From the NCBI GenBank assembly GCA_017893485.1, contig CM030367.1, positions 82,466,853-82,530,852 on the forward strand: DNA of 64,000 bases, in the 5' to 3' direction. The notes below the pieces were generated by a model. It saw only the letters and a program-made list of their open reading frames with translations, did not search any database and had not been told where the DNA came from. Positions within the stretch are counted from its first letter, which is position 1, and each line of letters starts with the position of its first letter. This DNA comes from Hemerocallis citrina (taxonomy: Eukaryota > Streptophyta > Magnoliopsida > Asparagales > Asphodelaceae). The position numbers were made by a program, and so were the translations under genes. Below are positions 48,401 through 58,661 of the stretch, piece by piece.

Positions 48401-51400
48401 GTCCCTGTTTCCTCTAAACACCGCTTCATGCGCCGATGCCACACTATCCATGATATCCCTCCCTTTGATAAATCCACTTTGCGCTTCTCCTACCACGTCG
48501 TTCAAGTGTGGTGACAACCTGAGTGCAAGGACTTTCGTGATTATCTTGAAAGAGCCATTAAGTAAACTAATGGGCCTGTAGTCTTCTACTTTGTTGGCCT
48601 CTTTCTTTTTCGGGATCAATATGACATTAGCATAATTTAGCCTATCCAGCTCCGAATTCCCGTTGTGAAACTCGTAGAAGATGCTCATCAAGTCTTCCTT
48701 AATAATCCCCCAGTACAAATTGTAAAAAAAGATTGGAAATCCGTCTGGCCCTGGTGTTTTTTCCTGCCCCAGTACTTTAATCGCGAAAAGTACCTCATCC
48801 TCTGAGAAGAGACCTTCTAAGCCCTCGCTCCCCAAAATTCTTGATGTGTCCCACATGTCCTGCGCTAGATGGAACCTTCCAGTGTTACTAATCCCGAAAA
48901 GCTTCTTAAAACTTTTGTCGAATTCATGCCTGATAATTCCCTCGTTATCTGTCCAAGAGCCATCGATGAACAGACCGGCTATACGATTTTATCTCCTCCT
49001 ACCGTTAGCGACTTTGTAAAAGAATTTTGTATTAGCGTCTCCCTCTCTTAACCATTGCACTCTAGCTCTTTGTTCATATCACCAATCATCTTAATCTGCT
49101 CTCTATAACCGAGTAGTTCATAGAACTCCTCCGTTAAATCCCTCTCTTCTTGGCTAGCTTCAAGCTCTGCAATTTTAACTCCTAACTCTTGCAATCTATC
49201 CTTGTTACCCCCAAATTCGCTCCCAGCCCATTCTTTCAACCGTTTTCGTAGTCTCCTGGTTTTTTCGATCCAGATCCCAATCGCAGATGTCTCCCTTGTA
49301 TTAGCCTCCCATGACTGCTGAATAGTTTGGCGCAACTTTGGTGATAGAGTCCAAGCTAGACAGGATTCTGGTCTCCACAGATTGGGAGGATGTCTTCCCA
49401 ATGTATTATTATGTTGCAATGATTTGAAGAAGGATTCGGAATATGACTTAATTTTATTCACAAGAGAATAATTTTTTTTTCAAACATATAAGATAATTGA
49501 ATTTGCAATTAATAAAATATACCACACCTCTGAAATAATCAATACCATCATGTCCTGTTGAACAACTATTTTGACAGATAGCATGCTTATATGCGTATCT
49601 TTGACATGTAATATTTAGATGCTACGATTTGTGAAGGATTAATACAAAATAAGAGTTCATAAAGGCCTGGGAGTCTGACAAGAGAGATGAGTCCTGATCT
49701 CGATCAACAATTCAATATTATGATGAATTCTTTATTGTATAAGGTGATTTCCTCATATAGAATTAACACGATGGGATCATTCACATTGATTTACATGTCA
49801 TAATATCTCTGTGTATAAAAGATCAAGTTGTTTTTTACCATGTTTTGCTTTAAGTAGATGCAATACGACTCACTTTTCAATAACATAACAATTGTCATCA
49901 TGGGTAAAAAGTCTCCAAACAAGTTAAATTTTTGTACACGTCTCTTACTACATAAGGAACATGATGAATCATGCGTACAAGTATACTCATTCATATACTA
50001 TTTTGAAAGAGCTGAATTTGGCCTTGACATTAGTAACATTTAACTATTCCACGTGAGCAGATAGATAATCTCAAGAAGGCATTAGCAAGAAAGGAAGAAG
50101 AGAAAAGTTTCACATCACAAAAGCCAGAAAGGTTGAAACTTTTGAATGATAAAACCCCGCCACGGCCTCGGAGGTTGAGCATCGAAAATTCTATTAGCCG
50201 AAGAACACCAGCAGCCAATACAGACAAAAAAAAGATGTTAAAATCCCCCATCCGTTCTAGAAGGTTGAGCTTGGAAGGTTCCCAATGTGAAGAACCCAAG
50301 GGTTCAGCTTCAAAAGTAAACACTCGACTTCGTCTACTTTCTCTATAACTTACGGATTCTCTTTAGAGTGCAATATGTAAATTGATAAGTTCTTCAATTG
50401 CAGAATCATTTATCAGATCTTCCTACTTTGCTCAAAGAGAAAGTTGTTTGTGAAGATGGCTTAGATATGAAAGAAAATCTAACTGAAGACGCTCCTACAA
50501 GTTTCGATTCGTCATGTCCGAGTCAGGTCCGAGATTCTGAGAGTAGATACAATAAAATTCCTCTCCAACAACCAAGAAAATTGGATGAGCTAGTGGTGAC
50601 TCCAGATGCTAATAGAAACAGGCATAAGATGGGCTTCAGTTCTAATTCAAACGTCACCAAAGGGTCCCACATAAGGAAATCCCTGCAGACTATAGGAAAG
50701 CTAATAAATGGCTCTGAAAGAAGGTAGTTAATATTGTTACTTGGCTCTATTGATTGATCCTTAGCAATTTAGTTCTTTTTTAGTAATCTACTCAGGGAAT
50801 ATACAGAACTCATCAGCATCCAGCAGAGGTAACACCATCTGGCAAATATGGGAGAAACAACGATATTATTATTATCAAGTCACCGGTGACAGCCGATGCA
50901 AGATCGCAGAGGCAATCACTCACGAATGTGCACCGCAACTCGAGGAGAGCGTCTCTTGGTGGACAATCAACAGATGCATGTAAGGATTTCATACTTACTT
51001 TTAACATGTACTATATATTTTACAATTTGTAAATATATTTTACAATTTGTTAAATTTAAAAAAAATCTAATTGTGAGTGTATACTTTGATTAATTGATCT
51101 CTTTTAATAGCTGCATGGACCTTATCATACTGTTAGTAACTTCTCCAATCCTTCAGAATTCGTATACTGTTAGTAACTTCAGAATTCGAATCCTTCAGAA
51201 TTCGTATCACATATAATCTGTTCATCAATGCTGACACAGTAACAAAAGTCATTCTCTATGATATGAAAAAGAAATTTACTATGTTTGACCATGCATATTT
51301 GATAAGTTGCTCTCTTTTATTCTCTCAGTATGGATACCCTGCCTTTTCATAAAAGTCCCTTCAAAATATATTCCACCCCCCCTCCCTCTCTAAAGAATTT

Positions 51401-51962
51401 GTTCAAGCCCCCCTTTCTACTGCCTGATTGGCTTATAGCTCCCATTCCTACGCAGTATTTTTCTAGGATCCTTTTCGTATTCATATTAGCTAGTAATTAA
51501 ACGGTTATAAGGGCATATTTTACTACCTTTGATCGTTCTCTGTTATGTAGAACATTTGTAAGATTAAGAATAAATTGTAATTTGGTAACATTATGTCGAA
51601 CCTTTGATCGAACCTTTGATCAAAGGTTCTCTGTTATGTCGAACCTTTGATCGTTCTCTGTTATGTCAAACATTTGTAAGATTAAGAATAAATTGTAATT
51701 TGGTAACATTTTCCCTTTTTCTTATTCTTTTCTTTTTTGTAATTCAATCCAAGTTGTGTTGATTAGGCCCCCTGAGAAAATTCTCGCTTAGTCAAGATGT
51801 AAGATACCTGAAATAATTGTATCATATTATTGTTATCGATGTGCATCGAAGACTAATGCAGTAATTTTCATTACAGATTCTGCTGATATTAGGAAAGCAA
51901 GGACAAAGACCCCTCCACCTGTCCATCCATCTGCAGCAAAGGCCTCAAAGCGATGGTTTTGA
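36456..51962 (+). CDS. KIN14: Kinesin-14 motor with N-terminal CH domain, 985 aa, 20 exons
   Basis: A minus-end-directed microtubule motor of the plant kinesin-14 group whose CH domain can bind actin. Exons: 36456-36522, 36617-36777, 36859-36978, 37124-37379, 37459-37559, 37663-37716, 38788-38865, 40661-40735, 41713-41794, 43891-43986, 44059-44229, 44313-44419, 44507-44682, 45306-45470, 45559-45809, 45897-46060, 50061-50315, 50404-50723, 50807-50979, 51877-51962. The joined length is 2958 nt, in frame to TGA. CH domain residues about 25-160; coiled/stalk region and neck ([20 protein letters not shown]) before the motor, as in kinesin-14; motor about 364-700 with P-loop GQTGSGKT (446-453), NNRSSRSHS (562-570) and DLAGSER (594-600). 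The basic Ser/Arg-rich tail has RRLSIEN/RRLSLEG repeats. All introns are GT-AG except 13 (AT-AC) and 16 (GC-AG). Which KIN14 member it is cannot be settled here; small exons 6-9 are the least certain. Confidence 0.9.
38985..39280. repeat. Diverged tandem duplication in kinesin intron 7
   Basis: Two units of about 145 bp, beginning 'tatttatctaga(t/a)aact' at 38998 and 39142, each running into 'tttcttcttsgt.atc' and 'catttac.gaagt'. Noncoding. Confidence 0.6.
39305..40492. repeat. Tandem duplication, 604-bp unit, in kinesin intron 7
   Basis: 39305-39900 and 39909-40492 match almost throughout: 'atccactccatgaggtatta' at 39307 and 39911, 'gcattcaa.tttttttattt' and 'gtggaaattgataaaaa' at the ends. 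Scattered differences show it is not recent. Copy 1 also has a small internal duplication 'gacgaggaca' near 39526-39545. Intron 7 spans 38866-40660. Confidence 0.85.
41756..42146. repeat. Tandem duplication containing the end of kinesin exon 9
   Basis: A 201-bp unit is repeated: 41756-41956 includes the last 39 bp of exon 9 and its donor; 41957-42146 is a second copy in the intron. In the second copy the last exon base is T instead of G while the GT follows intact, and CAATTGCAG just upstream could serve as an acceptor. Confidence 0.8.
42188..42570. mobile_element. MITE in kinesin intron 9, 383 bp
   Basis: Terminal inverted repeats TAGGGTCTCTTTGG and CCAAAGAGGTCCCTA. The interior repeats 'gaaac(c/t)' words in both orientations and has no coding capacity. 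Ends starting TAGGG suggest hAT, ends starting GGGTC...TTTGG suggest PIF/Harbinger; the flanks do not give a clear duplication, so I leave the superfamily open. Confidence 0.65.
42676..43780 (-). mobile_element. 5'-truncated RTE-type LINE in kinesin intron 9
   Basis: The minus strand carries the C-terminal half of a LINE reverse transcriptase. A decayed RT core includes [17 protein letters not shown] and a catalytic region reading FADNFVDE instead of the usual ADD. The typical tail [32 protein letters not shown] follows (43115-43020), then [15 protein letters not shown]. It ends in a GTT tandem repeat (42676-42697), the usual 3' end of RTE LINEs in place of poly(A). Several frame breaks. No clear target duplication. 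Confidence 0.75.
44683..45305 (+). other. U12-type AT-AC intron (kinesin intron 13)
   Basis: The intron begins ATATCCTTTC, matching the U12-type 5' consensus RTATCCTT, has the branch sequence TCCTTAAC at 45287-45294 and ends TATCAC, with the branch A 12 nt from the AC. Joining at these sites gives ...[12 protein letters not shown] in frame, as expected inside the kinesin-14 motor. No GT-AG alternative restores the motor; reading through meets a stop within 15 codons. Confidence 0.88.
45093..45415. repeat. Tandem duplication of intron-13 acceptor and exon 14 start
   Basis: 45093-45230 is a diverged copy of 45231-45415. It contains a second U12 branch sequence (TCCTTAAC at 45148) and AC acceptor (45166), followed by a 64-bp exon-like piece with deletions of 30 and 9 nt relative to exon 14. 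The piece has no splice donor. Confidence 0.8.
46175..49398 (-). mobile_element. 5'-truncated L1-type LINE in kinesin intron 16
   Basis: A 17-bp target duplication, caatgtattattatgtt, lies at 46158-46174 and 49399-49415. In minus orientation the 3' end has a very short A tail at 46175. The element is 3.2 kb and lacks ORF1 and the endonuclease, a standard 5' truncation. It is antisense to the kinesin gene. Confidence 0.9.
46503..49461 (-). pseudogene. L1 ORF2 remnant: RT and zinc-binding C-terminal domain
   Basis: Minus-strand pieces in several frames. Upstream linker (49461-49048) with paired helices. RT at 48856-47798: [60 protein letters not shown] and the intact catalytic box YADDTLLF. 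Then 47807-47487 ([19 protein letters not shown]) and a zf-RVT domain at 47159-46503 ([33 protein letters not shown]). At least three frameshifts separate them, so no product is expected. The open frame at 49461 begins beyond the target duplication, so its first residues are not L1. Confidence 0.88.
51530..51712. repeat. Short tandem duplication in kinesin intron 19
   Basis: 'gatcgttctctgttatgt.gaacatttgtaagattaagaataaattgtaatttggtaacatt' occurs at 51533 and 51647, with 'gaacctttgatc' three times between. Another small triplication of 'ccttcagaattcg' lies at 51150-51205. Confidence 0.8.
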
Positions 51963-52746
51963 AGTTCGACTTTGCATTGTCTAGGTCCCACTTTAGTAGG
52001 CAAGTGCAGAACACGATTAGCAGCAGTGGCTGCTTCTTGTTGAAGCCCACTTGCTATTCATGCCAGAAACATACTTTCGATGATGTAATTTATTTTCCAC
52101 CAAAATTGATTCTCGATCATTCATTTGCAACCAGAGAGAATTTTGTCTATGTAAATGGTTCTTACAAGAAAGATAACATGACAAACAAGTTTCCCTGTAA
52201 AAATTTAGTTTTACTCAATGGTTTCTCTGAGTATGTAATATCAGAAAATGTTATGTGCCTTACCACGACCAAACCAATGTCCCAATGGAATGCAAAGTCG
52301 TTCTTCTCAACTTCTTGTTGGCCTGGATGGGAGACCGCTATTAGTAGAGGTTGCAGCATGCTAAACTAGAGAAGGTTTATCCGAACAATCGCAGCTTACC
52401 AAGGAAAAAAAGAACACAAACAAGAGAGATCTCAAACCAATGAAAAAGCAATCGAACACAAAGTGTATATTTTTTCGCTACATGAGTCCACTGTATATAA
52501 GAACATGTGTTACAACAAGAGTACAAGACTTTATTCATAAATCGTTCCAGTTCTGACCCAAGAAACTCTATTTTAGTGAACCCAAGAGACCACGAACAAT
52601 TTCCACCTCGCTATGCATTTGACACTGGGACTCTCAGTTAGAGATCCTGACCACTTCCGATTGGCCCCACCCGCTCCACCCTGAGTTGGGACAACAATCT
52701 CAGCCTTCGCTTTGCTTGCATTTAACACGGAAATCAGTACTCAATT
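51963..52746 (+). other. Kinesin 3' flank, no second gene recognised
   Basis: Contains the probable 3' untranslated region. A plus-strand frame running to 52369 overlaps the kinesin stop in another frame and shows no known domain. On the minus strand 52738-52576 is open for about 55 codons ending in a stop (contains VVPTQGGAGGANRKW); I cannot link it to any gene. No poly(A) signal stands out. Confidence 0.4.
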
Positions 52747-53016
52747 TAGGGATGCTTTCGGATCCGATACGGATCGAATATTGGCCATACCAACATCCGT
52801 ATCTGCATTCCAAAAACAGATTCGGATTCGAATACGCATGACTCGAGAAAAAAAAATTATATTCGTATCAGCAAATTTTGGATACGGATGAAGATAGGAT
52901 ACGGTCTATCGGATGACGGATTCGAATTCGGATATCAAACATATAGTTTTTGCTATTTTTTTTTCTTAACTAGTACTTAGATACGTATATCACTGAATTT
53001 CGAGAATCAATTTTTA
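52747..53016. repeat. Possible hAT-like remnant rich in GGATACGG motifs
   Basis: Starts TAGGGATGC and contains many copies of CGGAT(A/T)CG in both orientations (52760-52945), similar in style to the hAT element at 3109. The other end is not found; element B begins at 53022. Weak call. Confidence 0.35.
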
Positions 53017-53021
53017 TATCT

Positions 53022-53629
53022 TGATATGGCTAAAAATAGAACCAAATCGGGACCGTTCAAATCGGTCACGAATCTTAAAGCTCTCAGGGGTAAAACGGTA
53101 ATTTCACCTACAAACGGGTCTAAAATGGAAACTGGGTCTTTCTTCAAAGCCCAATAACCTAAAAACGGATCTGTCCTACTGGGTTAGGGTGACAACCCAT
53201 TACGAACCAGCCCAGGTTATTTAAAGAGTAACTCAAATTCATTGTTATCTCTAAGAGACGGTTTAAACCAAATCTCTTATTATGAAACGATTTAAACTCT
53301 ACATCTTATCCAAAATATCGGGACATAGGGATGAATGATTATCTCTAAACTGTTTCTAAAGCGACTATAGATACACCTCTCCCCCCACCATAACAAGGTA
53401 ATCAACATTTTTTCCACAAATCGCTTTTTCATAATCTTCTTGATTACTGACTTGAGCGTCAGAGGATTCGTCGCTGGGATCCATCCCGGTGTATCGAACT
53501 TTTTGCAGGTTAACGGCATCGGCAAGAAACAGTCAAACATCGGTGAAGATCAACAGGTTTGCCTTTATTGTTTTCGAAAGAATCTACAAATTCATCTGTT
53601 TGCTTCCCACACCAAAATTAGCAGCAACA
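53022..53629 (+). repeat. 5' LTR of element B
   Basis: 608 bp, TGATATGGC...TTAGCAGCAACA. The promoter region reads 'gactatagatacacctctccccccacc' near 53360; the fragment at 10841 keeps TATAAATA there, so the box is mutated in B. Confidence 0.88.
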
Positions 53630-53630
53630 G

Positions 53631-53649
53631 ATTGACGTCGTCTGTGGGA
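53631..53649 (+). other. Primer-binding site of element B
   Basis: ATTGACGTCGTCTGTGGGA, one base after the LTR. Element C has TTGGCGCCATCTGTGGGA at the same place, which better fits the TGGCGCC-type sites of Tat-lineage elements; B differs at two positions in the first half. Confidence 0.7.
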
Positions 53650-53699
53650 AACAGAAAAAGCAGTCCAACCTTACTTTGCCATAAAAAGTATTTCTAGCC

Positions 53700-55548
53700 A
53701 TGCCTCCCAAAGGGAAAGGAAAAGTAGTGGAGTCCAGCCGAAGAACCACTTCTTTTCCACTTCCCCCTCCACTCTGTGATCTCCCTCTTCAAATCGATCA
53801 ACAAGTTCAGCAACCGCGGCCTGAACCATCTCTTCCTCAAACAACTTCCTCCTCAGCAGGCCTCTCCAGGGTCTCCTGGGGCTCTCGTCGAAGACGTCCA
53901 AAGCAACACCCTCTTCATGACCATATCTCGGTCCATAATACTTCAACGGACTCTATGGCTTCTCAAAGCCCTTTTGGGCAGGATCTTCGTCAAATAATTG
54001 TTAATCATCAACAGGGGGTTAACCTCCAAACTCGCTTGAATGAAAGGCGAGCCCTTGAGGAAGTTCCTCAACTCGAGCGCCTAGGGGCCCCGAGAGCCCG
54101 GACCCCCCGCAGGCCGAGGACCAGAAGATCCCCTCCCCCGAGGAGGCGAAGAGAGTCCCCTCCACATCGTCGGTAGAGAAGTCATACTCCAATAAGCCGA
54201 GCCGAACCAGGGGACTGCCAAACTAGAGGGGCACCAGTCACTCGGGCCGAGTTTCATAACTTCAAAGAAGATATCCTGCGAGCTCTTAACATTGCCACAA
54301 GTCAGGATCAGCGTGCGCCTGGCCATCCCCATGCCCCGAGTCATGACCAGCGTAAGCCTAGCCCTTGCCATACCGCCACTCATGAAGGAGAGTCTCGAGG
54401 GTTGACTAGATCCGACCAGAGGAATGACTGGTCCACCGCCGTCTCCACAAAATGGAGAGGTGTCTCAACAAGATAAATTCCGAAGAAGAGCAACGGACCA
54501 ATAGGTCCCGCCCAAGCAGAAACCCCTTTTCCAGGGCCATCATGGAAGCTCCGGTCCCCAAAGCCTTTAGGCCGCCCCACTTTGAATCCTACAATAGGGA
54601 GTCGGACCCGGTCAATCATATCGAGAGTTTCAAAACTCTCATGATGATTCATCAAGCCTCGGATGCGCTCCTCTGCAAGGCCTTCCCAGCAACGTTGAGG
54701 GGACCAGCGCGAGAGTGTACTCCCGTCTATCTCCAGCCTCCATCTTCTCATTCGAACAGTTTGAAGAGCTCTTCCTCATCCACTTCGTTGGCAGTCGTCG
54801 GGCCGAGAAAACAAGTGCATCTTTGCTAGCCCTCACCCAAAGAAAGGGTGAACGCCTAAGAGATTACGTTCAGCACCGCCGAAGCCTAGTCTATTGCCTC
54901 CCCCAACCAATCAGTAGCCTCTGCGGCATTCAGGAACAACGTCACTAACGTCGACCTCAAGGCGTCCCTTACCAAGAAGCCTCCTTGGGACTTCTCGGAA
55001 CTCCTGCTTAGGAGCGAGAAGTACATCCGAGCGGAAGATGCTCTCAACCCCCCAGTCAAGAGGAGTCATCTTCCAGAAACAAATGGAAGAATACGAGCGA
55101 AGAAGGGTCCCAAAAATTCCAGAAGGACGATAATGGCCAGTGCTGCCCAGCTCCTCGTTTTGAGAAGTTCACCCCCCTCAATGCTAGTATATCAGCAGTT
55201 CTTATGGAGATGGACAAGGAAGGGCTACTATGTGGTCGCCCTAGGATGAATACCCCTGGCAAGAAAATGAACATAGATAAGTGGTGCCGCTTTCATAGGG
55301 ACCGCGACCACGACACGGATGATTGTCGGGCTCCCAAAGAGGAGATCGAAGAACTCCTACAACGGGGACACCTGGCCAAGTTCGTCAAAAAAGATGGGGC
55401 CAATCCTCTACCCCGAGGAACCAACAATCGAACCGAGAGACCCAACGAGTTCCAAGACTCCGAACCTGGGGCCATCCTCCACCTTATCCATAGAGGTCCA
55501 ATGAGGGGAGAATCAATCTCCTCCCGAGAGGCCTTCACCCTATCGTAG
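53700..55548 (+). pseudogene. Gag of element B, broken
   Basis: From the ATG at 53700 (MPPKGKGKVVES) a Pro/Gln/Arg-rich N-terminus runs to a TAG at 54174-54176, where element C has CGG. The capsid-like part follows: FESYNRESDPVNHIESFKTL (54582-54640), ALLCKAFPATLRGPARE, a shift, then FSFEQFEELFLIHFVGSRRA (54742-54800). After further shifts come FTPLNASISAVLMEMDKEGL and a zinc finger CRFHRDRDHDTDDC (55287-55328) with a following charged helix. The finger is of the C..H..H..C type seen in Tat-lineage gag. At least three frame breaks plus one stop. Confidence 0.82.
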
Positions 55549-55793
55549 AAGTAGGATTTCAGTTTTCAATAAGGATGATACTTGTAACACGGCCAAAAGC
55601 ATATAATAATGACTCGCTCTATTGAAGCGGCCACTTAGTTTGTTTCAATAAAACTTAGATTTTTTCTATTGAAAACTATTGCATCTGTCTCATTTTTATC
55701 ACTCTGAGTCACATCTGCGACTTGTTAAATGTTAAGTTTGGAGTCCAGCTTGTCTTACAGGGCTGCTCCCACAATTTACTAAGCTTCAAAGAC

Positions 55794-56260
55794 GAGTTTG
55801 GAGTCCAACACTTGGTTCGACGCCGCTTTGGCCGCTTGCGAACCAGCAAGTGCGGGGCATCTCACCATTCGAAATCTCTCCTACAACTCATTAACTCCCT
55901 AAAAAAACAAGTTTGGAGTCTAACACTTGGTTCGACGTCGCTTTAGCCGCTTGCAAACAAGCAAGTGCGAAGTAGCTCACCATTCGGAATTGCTCCTACA
56001 ACTCGTTGAAATTCTTAAAACAACAAGTTTGGAGACCAACACTTGGTTCGACGCCGCTGTAGCCGCTTGCAAACAAGCAAGTGCGAAGTAGCTCACCATT
56101 CAGAATTTCTCCTACAACTAGTTAAAATTCTTAAAACAACAAGTTCGGAGTTCAACACTTGGTTTGACGCCGCTTTAGCCGCTTGCGAACAAGCAAGTGC
56201 GGAGCAGCTCACCATTCAGAATTCCTTCTAAAACTTGTTGATAACTCCGTAACAACTAGA
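55794..56260. repeat. Tandem repeat array, about 116-bp units, in element B
   Basis: Four units starting 'gtttggagtccaacacttgg' at 55795, 55910, 56027 and 56143. Each holds a hairpin CCGCTTGC-(A)ACAA-GCAAGTGCGG and ends 'ctcctacaactcgtt'. Element C has the same array at 63430-63780. Confidence 0.85.
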
Positions 56261-56365
56261 TCGAAGTTCACAACCATGGTTCAAAATTACCCTCACAGCT
56301 TGCAAGTATGCGGTTTCGAGGCTCAAAGAACATTCATACTACTCCCACTACTGGTTAAATTTTGC

Positions 56366-56700
56366 AATAGGCATGTTCGGAGCTCAACTCTCCCCTAGAG
56401 TTACTCCTTAAACTTGTCTTCCAAACGGTTCTCTCCTAGAGCCTGGTAATGCTCTTCGCTCCGCTCGCCTCCCGAGCGGCCTTCTTCTCAACGAGCTCGG
56501 AGCTCAAACTCTCCCCTAGAGTTACTCCTTAAATTTGTCTCCCGAACGACTCTCTCTTAGAGCCTGGTAATGCTCTTCATTCCGTTTGCCTCCCGAGCAG
56601 CCTTCTTCTCAACGAGTTCAGAGCTCAACTCTTCTCTAGAGTTGCTCCTCAAACTCGTCTCCTGAATGGATCTCCCTTAGAGTCATACAAAGCTCTTCTC
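56366..56700. repeat. Second tandem repeat array, about 125-bp units, in element B
   Basis: Three units with 'gagctcaactctcccctagagttactcct' followed by 'ctctcctagagcctggtaatgctcttc' and an inverted GCTCGCCTCCCGAGCGGC segment. Element C has the start of the same array at the end of the window (from 63890). Confidence 0.8.
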
Positions 56701-56949
56701 AACTTTGTGAAGGCAAAGATGTTGTGGGACTATTTTGAATATGAAGAAGGATGATTCTTCAACTGACTTCTGAAGATAAGTTGTAGATATTTGAGTCAGC
56801 TTTGAAACGAGGGTCACACGCCCCAATCCGACCTCCGTAGCATCGGGAACGGCAGTTACAATGCAGCTGCGCGAAGCTAACCGAGGGGTTGACCAAGTCA
56901 ACACGAAATGGGTCAAAATCTCCACGTGTCACCTTCTCAAAGTGTTTCT

Positions 56950-58215
56950 AGACCTCGGCAGTGCTCCCCGAGCATTCATGTCACCGATGTCGAAATGAGG
57001 AAAAAATTCTGCCTCCCGATGAGCGTTCGATCGTGATCAACGATTGTGAATAAAACAAAAAAAAGGGAAGTCAACGGTCAACGTTGACTGAGTCAACGGT
57101 GCCGCCACATGTCATGCTGCCGAAGCCTCTTCTGGGTTCGGAAACGCGATCCGAGCACTCTTGTCACCGGAACTCAAATTAGAGAAAAACTCCGCCTCAA
57201 GATTTGTGCTAGATCACGATCAACGGATCAGATTCGCCAAACAAACAACAACAACAAAAAAAAGATTAAGGGGTTAACGGGTCGGGTTTGAATCTCTTAT
57301 AGGACCAAACCCGCAACCCTACACTTCTTCTTCTCCGAAATTAAGCGTCATCAAACCCAAAGCACCAACCCTTTGAGCTCCTCTCATCCCCTCCTCCATC
57401 GCTGACCTCAACCCTCCATCGTCGAGCTCCCCTTCACAAGCTCTCGTCAACGAACTCCACAGTGCCGAGCTCTCCTCCTCCTCGTAGAGCTCGATCTCAC
57501 TTCGCTGATCCCCCTCCGACGAAGAGCTCCGTCTCCACCTCGAGATCTCTTCCTCCTCGTCGTACCCCTCCACTGTCGAGCTCACCACCGCCATCTTCGA
57601 GCTCGGACTCTCTCCTCGCCGAACCCCTTCACTATTGCCATGCTCCGTTGAACCTCTCCTCGCCGAATCCCTCCACTGTCGAGCTCACCACCGCCATCAC
57701 CCAGCTCGGACTCTCTCCTCGCCGAACCCCTTCACTATTGTCGTGCTCCGTTGAACCTCTCTTTGCCGAATCCCTCCATTGTCGAGCTCACCACCGCCAT
57801 CGTCGAGTTCAGACTCTCTCCTCGCCGACCTCCCTTCACCGCCGAGCTCACCTCCGCCATCACCAGCTTGACCCAACGTCGACCTCCTTCATGAGTTCCT
57901 TCAACACCGAAATCCTCGCCGACCTCCCTTCACCGCCGAGCTCCAGTGGCGCCCTCGGAGATGGAGTTGGAGTCGGATTCAGAGGCGTGGTTGGAGTTGA
58001 AGTCAAGGTCGAAGATGAACTCAAGGAGAGAAGAAGAAAGAAGGAAAATAATAATAATAATAATATTAATATTAATGATAAAATAATAATAAAAAAAGGG
58101 TGCGCCGTTGACTCGGTCAATGCATCCGAGCATTCCCGTCAGTCGTCACCGATGGTCCAAATGGAAAAAAATTGCCTCCTCGCGAGGCCGCTCGCTTGAT
58201 TGTGATCAACGCACA
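56950..58215. other. GC-rich, repetitive region of element B, origin unknown
   Basis: Three dispersed copies of about 70 bp ('cgagcatt.atgtcacc' to 'gatcgtgatcaacg') at 56970, 57150 and 58125 bracket a C/T-rich stretch (57320-57930) built of imperfect units such as 'ccgagctcaccaccgccatc' and 'ctctcctcgccgaacccc'. The 245-codon plus-strand frame at 57462-58199 is Ser/Pro low-complexity and looks incidental. It could be a captured host fragment; I recognise no protein. Confidence 0.5.
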
Positions 58216-58647
58216 GGATTATACCACGTGTACAGGTAAATATTAATTAATTAATTTAATTTTTAATTGGAATTAGTTATTTAAAAAATCCGAAAAATAA
58301 TTAAAAATCGAAAAAATTAATTAAAAATTCTAAAAATAATTATTAATTCGGAAAATAATTTTGAAAATTTGAAAATATAATTATTAAATTAGAATAATTA
58401 ATTAATTTTTTTAAAATTAATTATTTAAATCGAAAATTGAATAAAAAATTCAAAAAATGATTAAAAATTGGAAAAAATCACAAAAAGTCCAGAAAAATTG
58501 GAGAATAATTTTGGGCATTTTAGAAGCTAAGAATAACACCGTTACACCTTGAGCAAGATCCAAACTCGCTCCGAGAACTCCGATAAATTCTATATGTCAT
58601 TAAAAACGGGCGAACTACTCCTCAAAGGCTGTGAAACTCAGTCTTCA

Positions 58648-58661
58648 GGGGTGGGGGCTTG
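58648..58661 (+). other. Polypurine tract of element B
   Basis: AGGGGTGGGGGCTTG directly before the 3' LTR at 58662. Confidence 0.7.

Larger units (their letters stand above)
46061..50060 (+). other. GC-AG intron 16 of the kinesin gene, 4.0 kb
   Basis: The donor is AGAG|GCAAGT, the strong consensus of the minor GC-AG class spliced by the U2 machinery, and the acceptor is GTGAGCAG. Exons 16 and 17 join in phase 0. No GT donor nearby keeps the frame: reading on gives a stop four codons later. The intron contains the L1 insertion and about 780 bp of other sequence. Confidence 0.85.

Noticed and set aside
51953..52369. A 138-codon plus-strand frame after the kinesin
   Set aside because: It overlaps the kinesin stop in another frame, has no recognisable motif and is best explained as 3' untranslated sequence.
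52576..52738. Minus-strand open stretch with VVPTQGGAGGANRKW
   Set aside because: It looked like a gene's last exon and I tested it against the missing HPR1 C-terminus, but the residues do not fit and no splice signal or start is visible.
57462..58199. A 245-codon Ser/Pro-rich frame in element B
   Set aside because: Low-complexity C/T-rich repeats give open frames by chance on both strands; no conserved domain, and gag is elsewhere.
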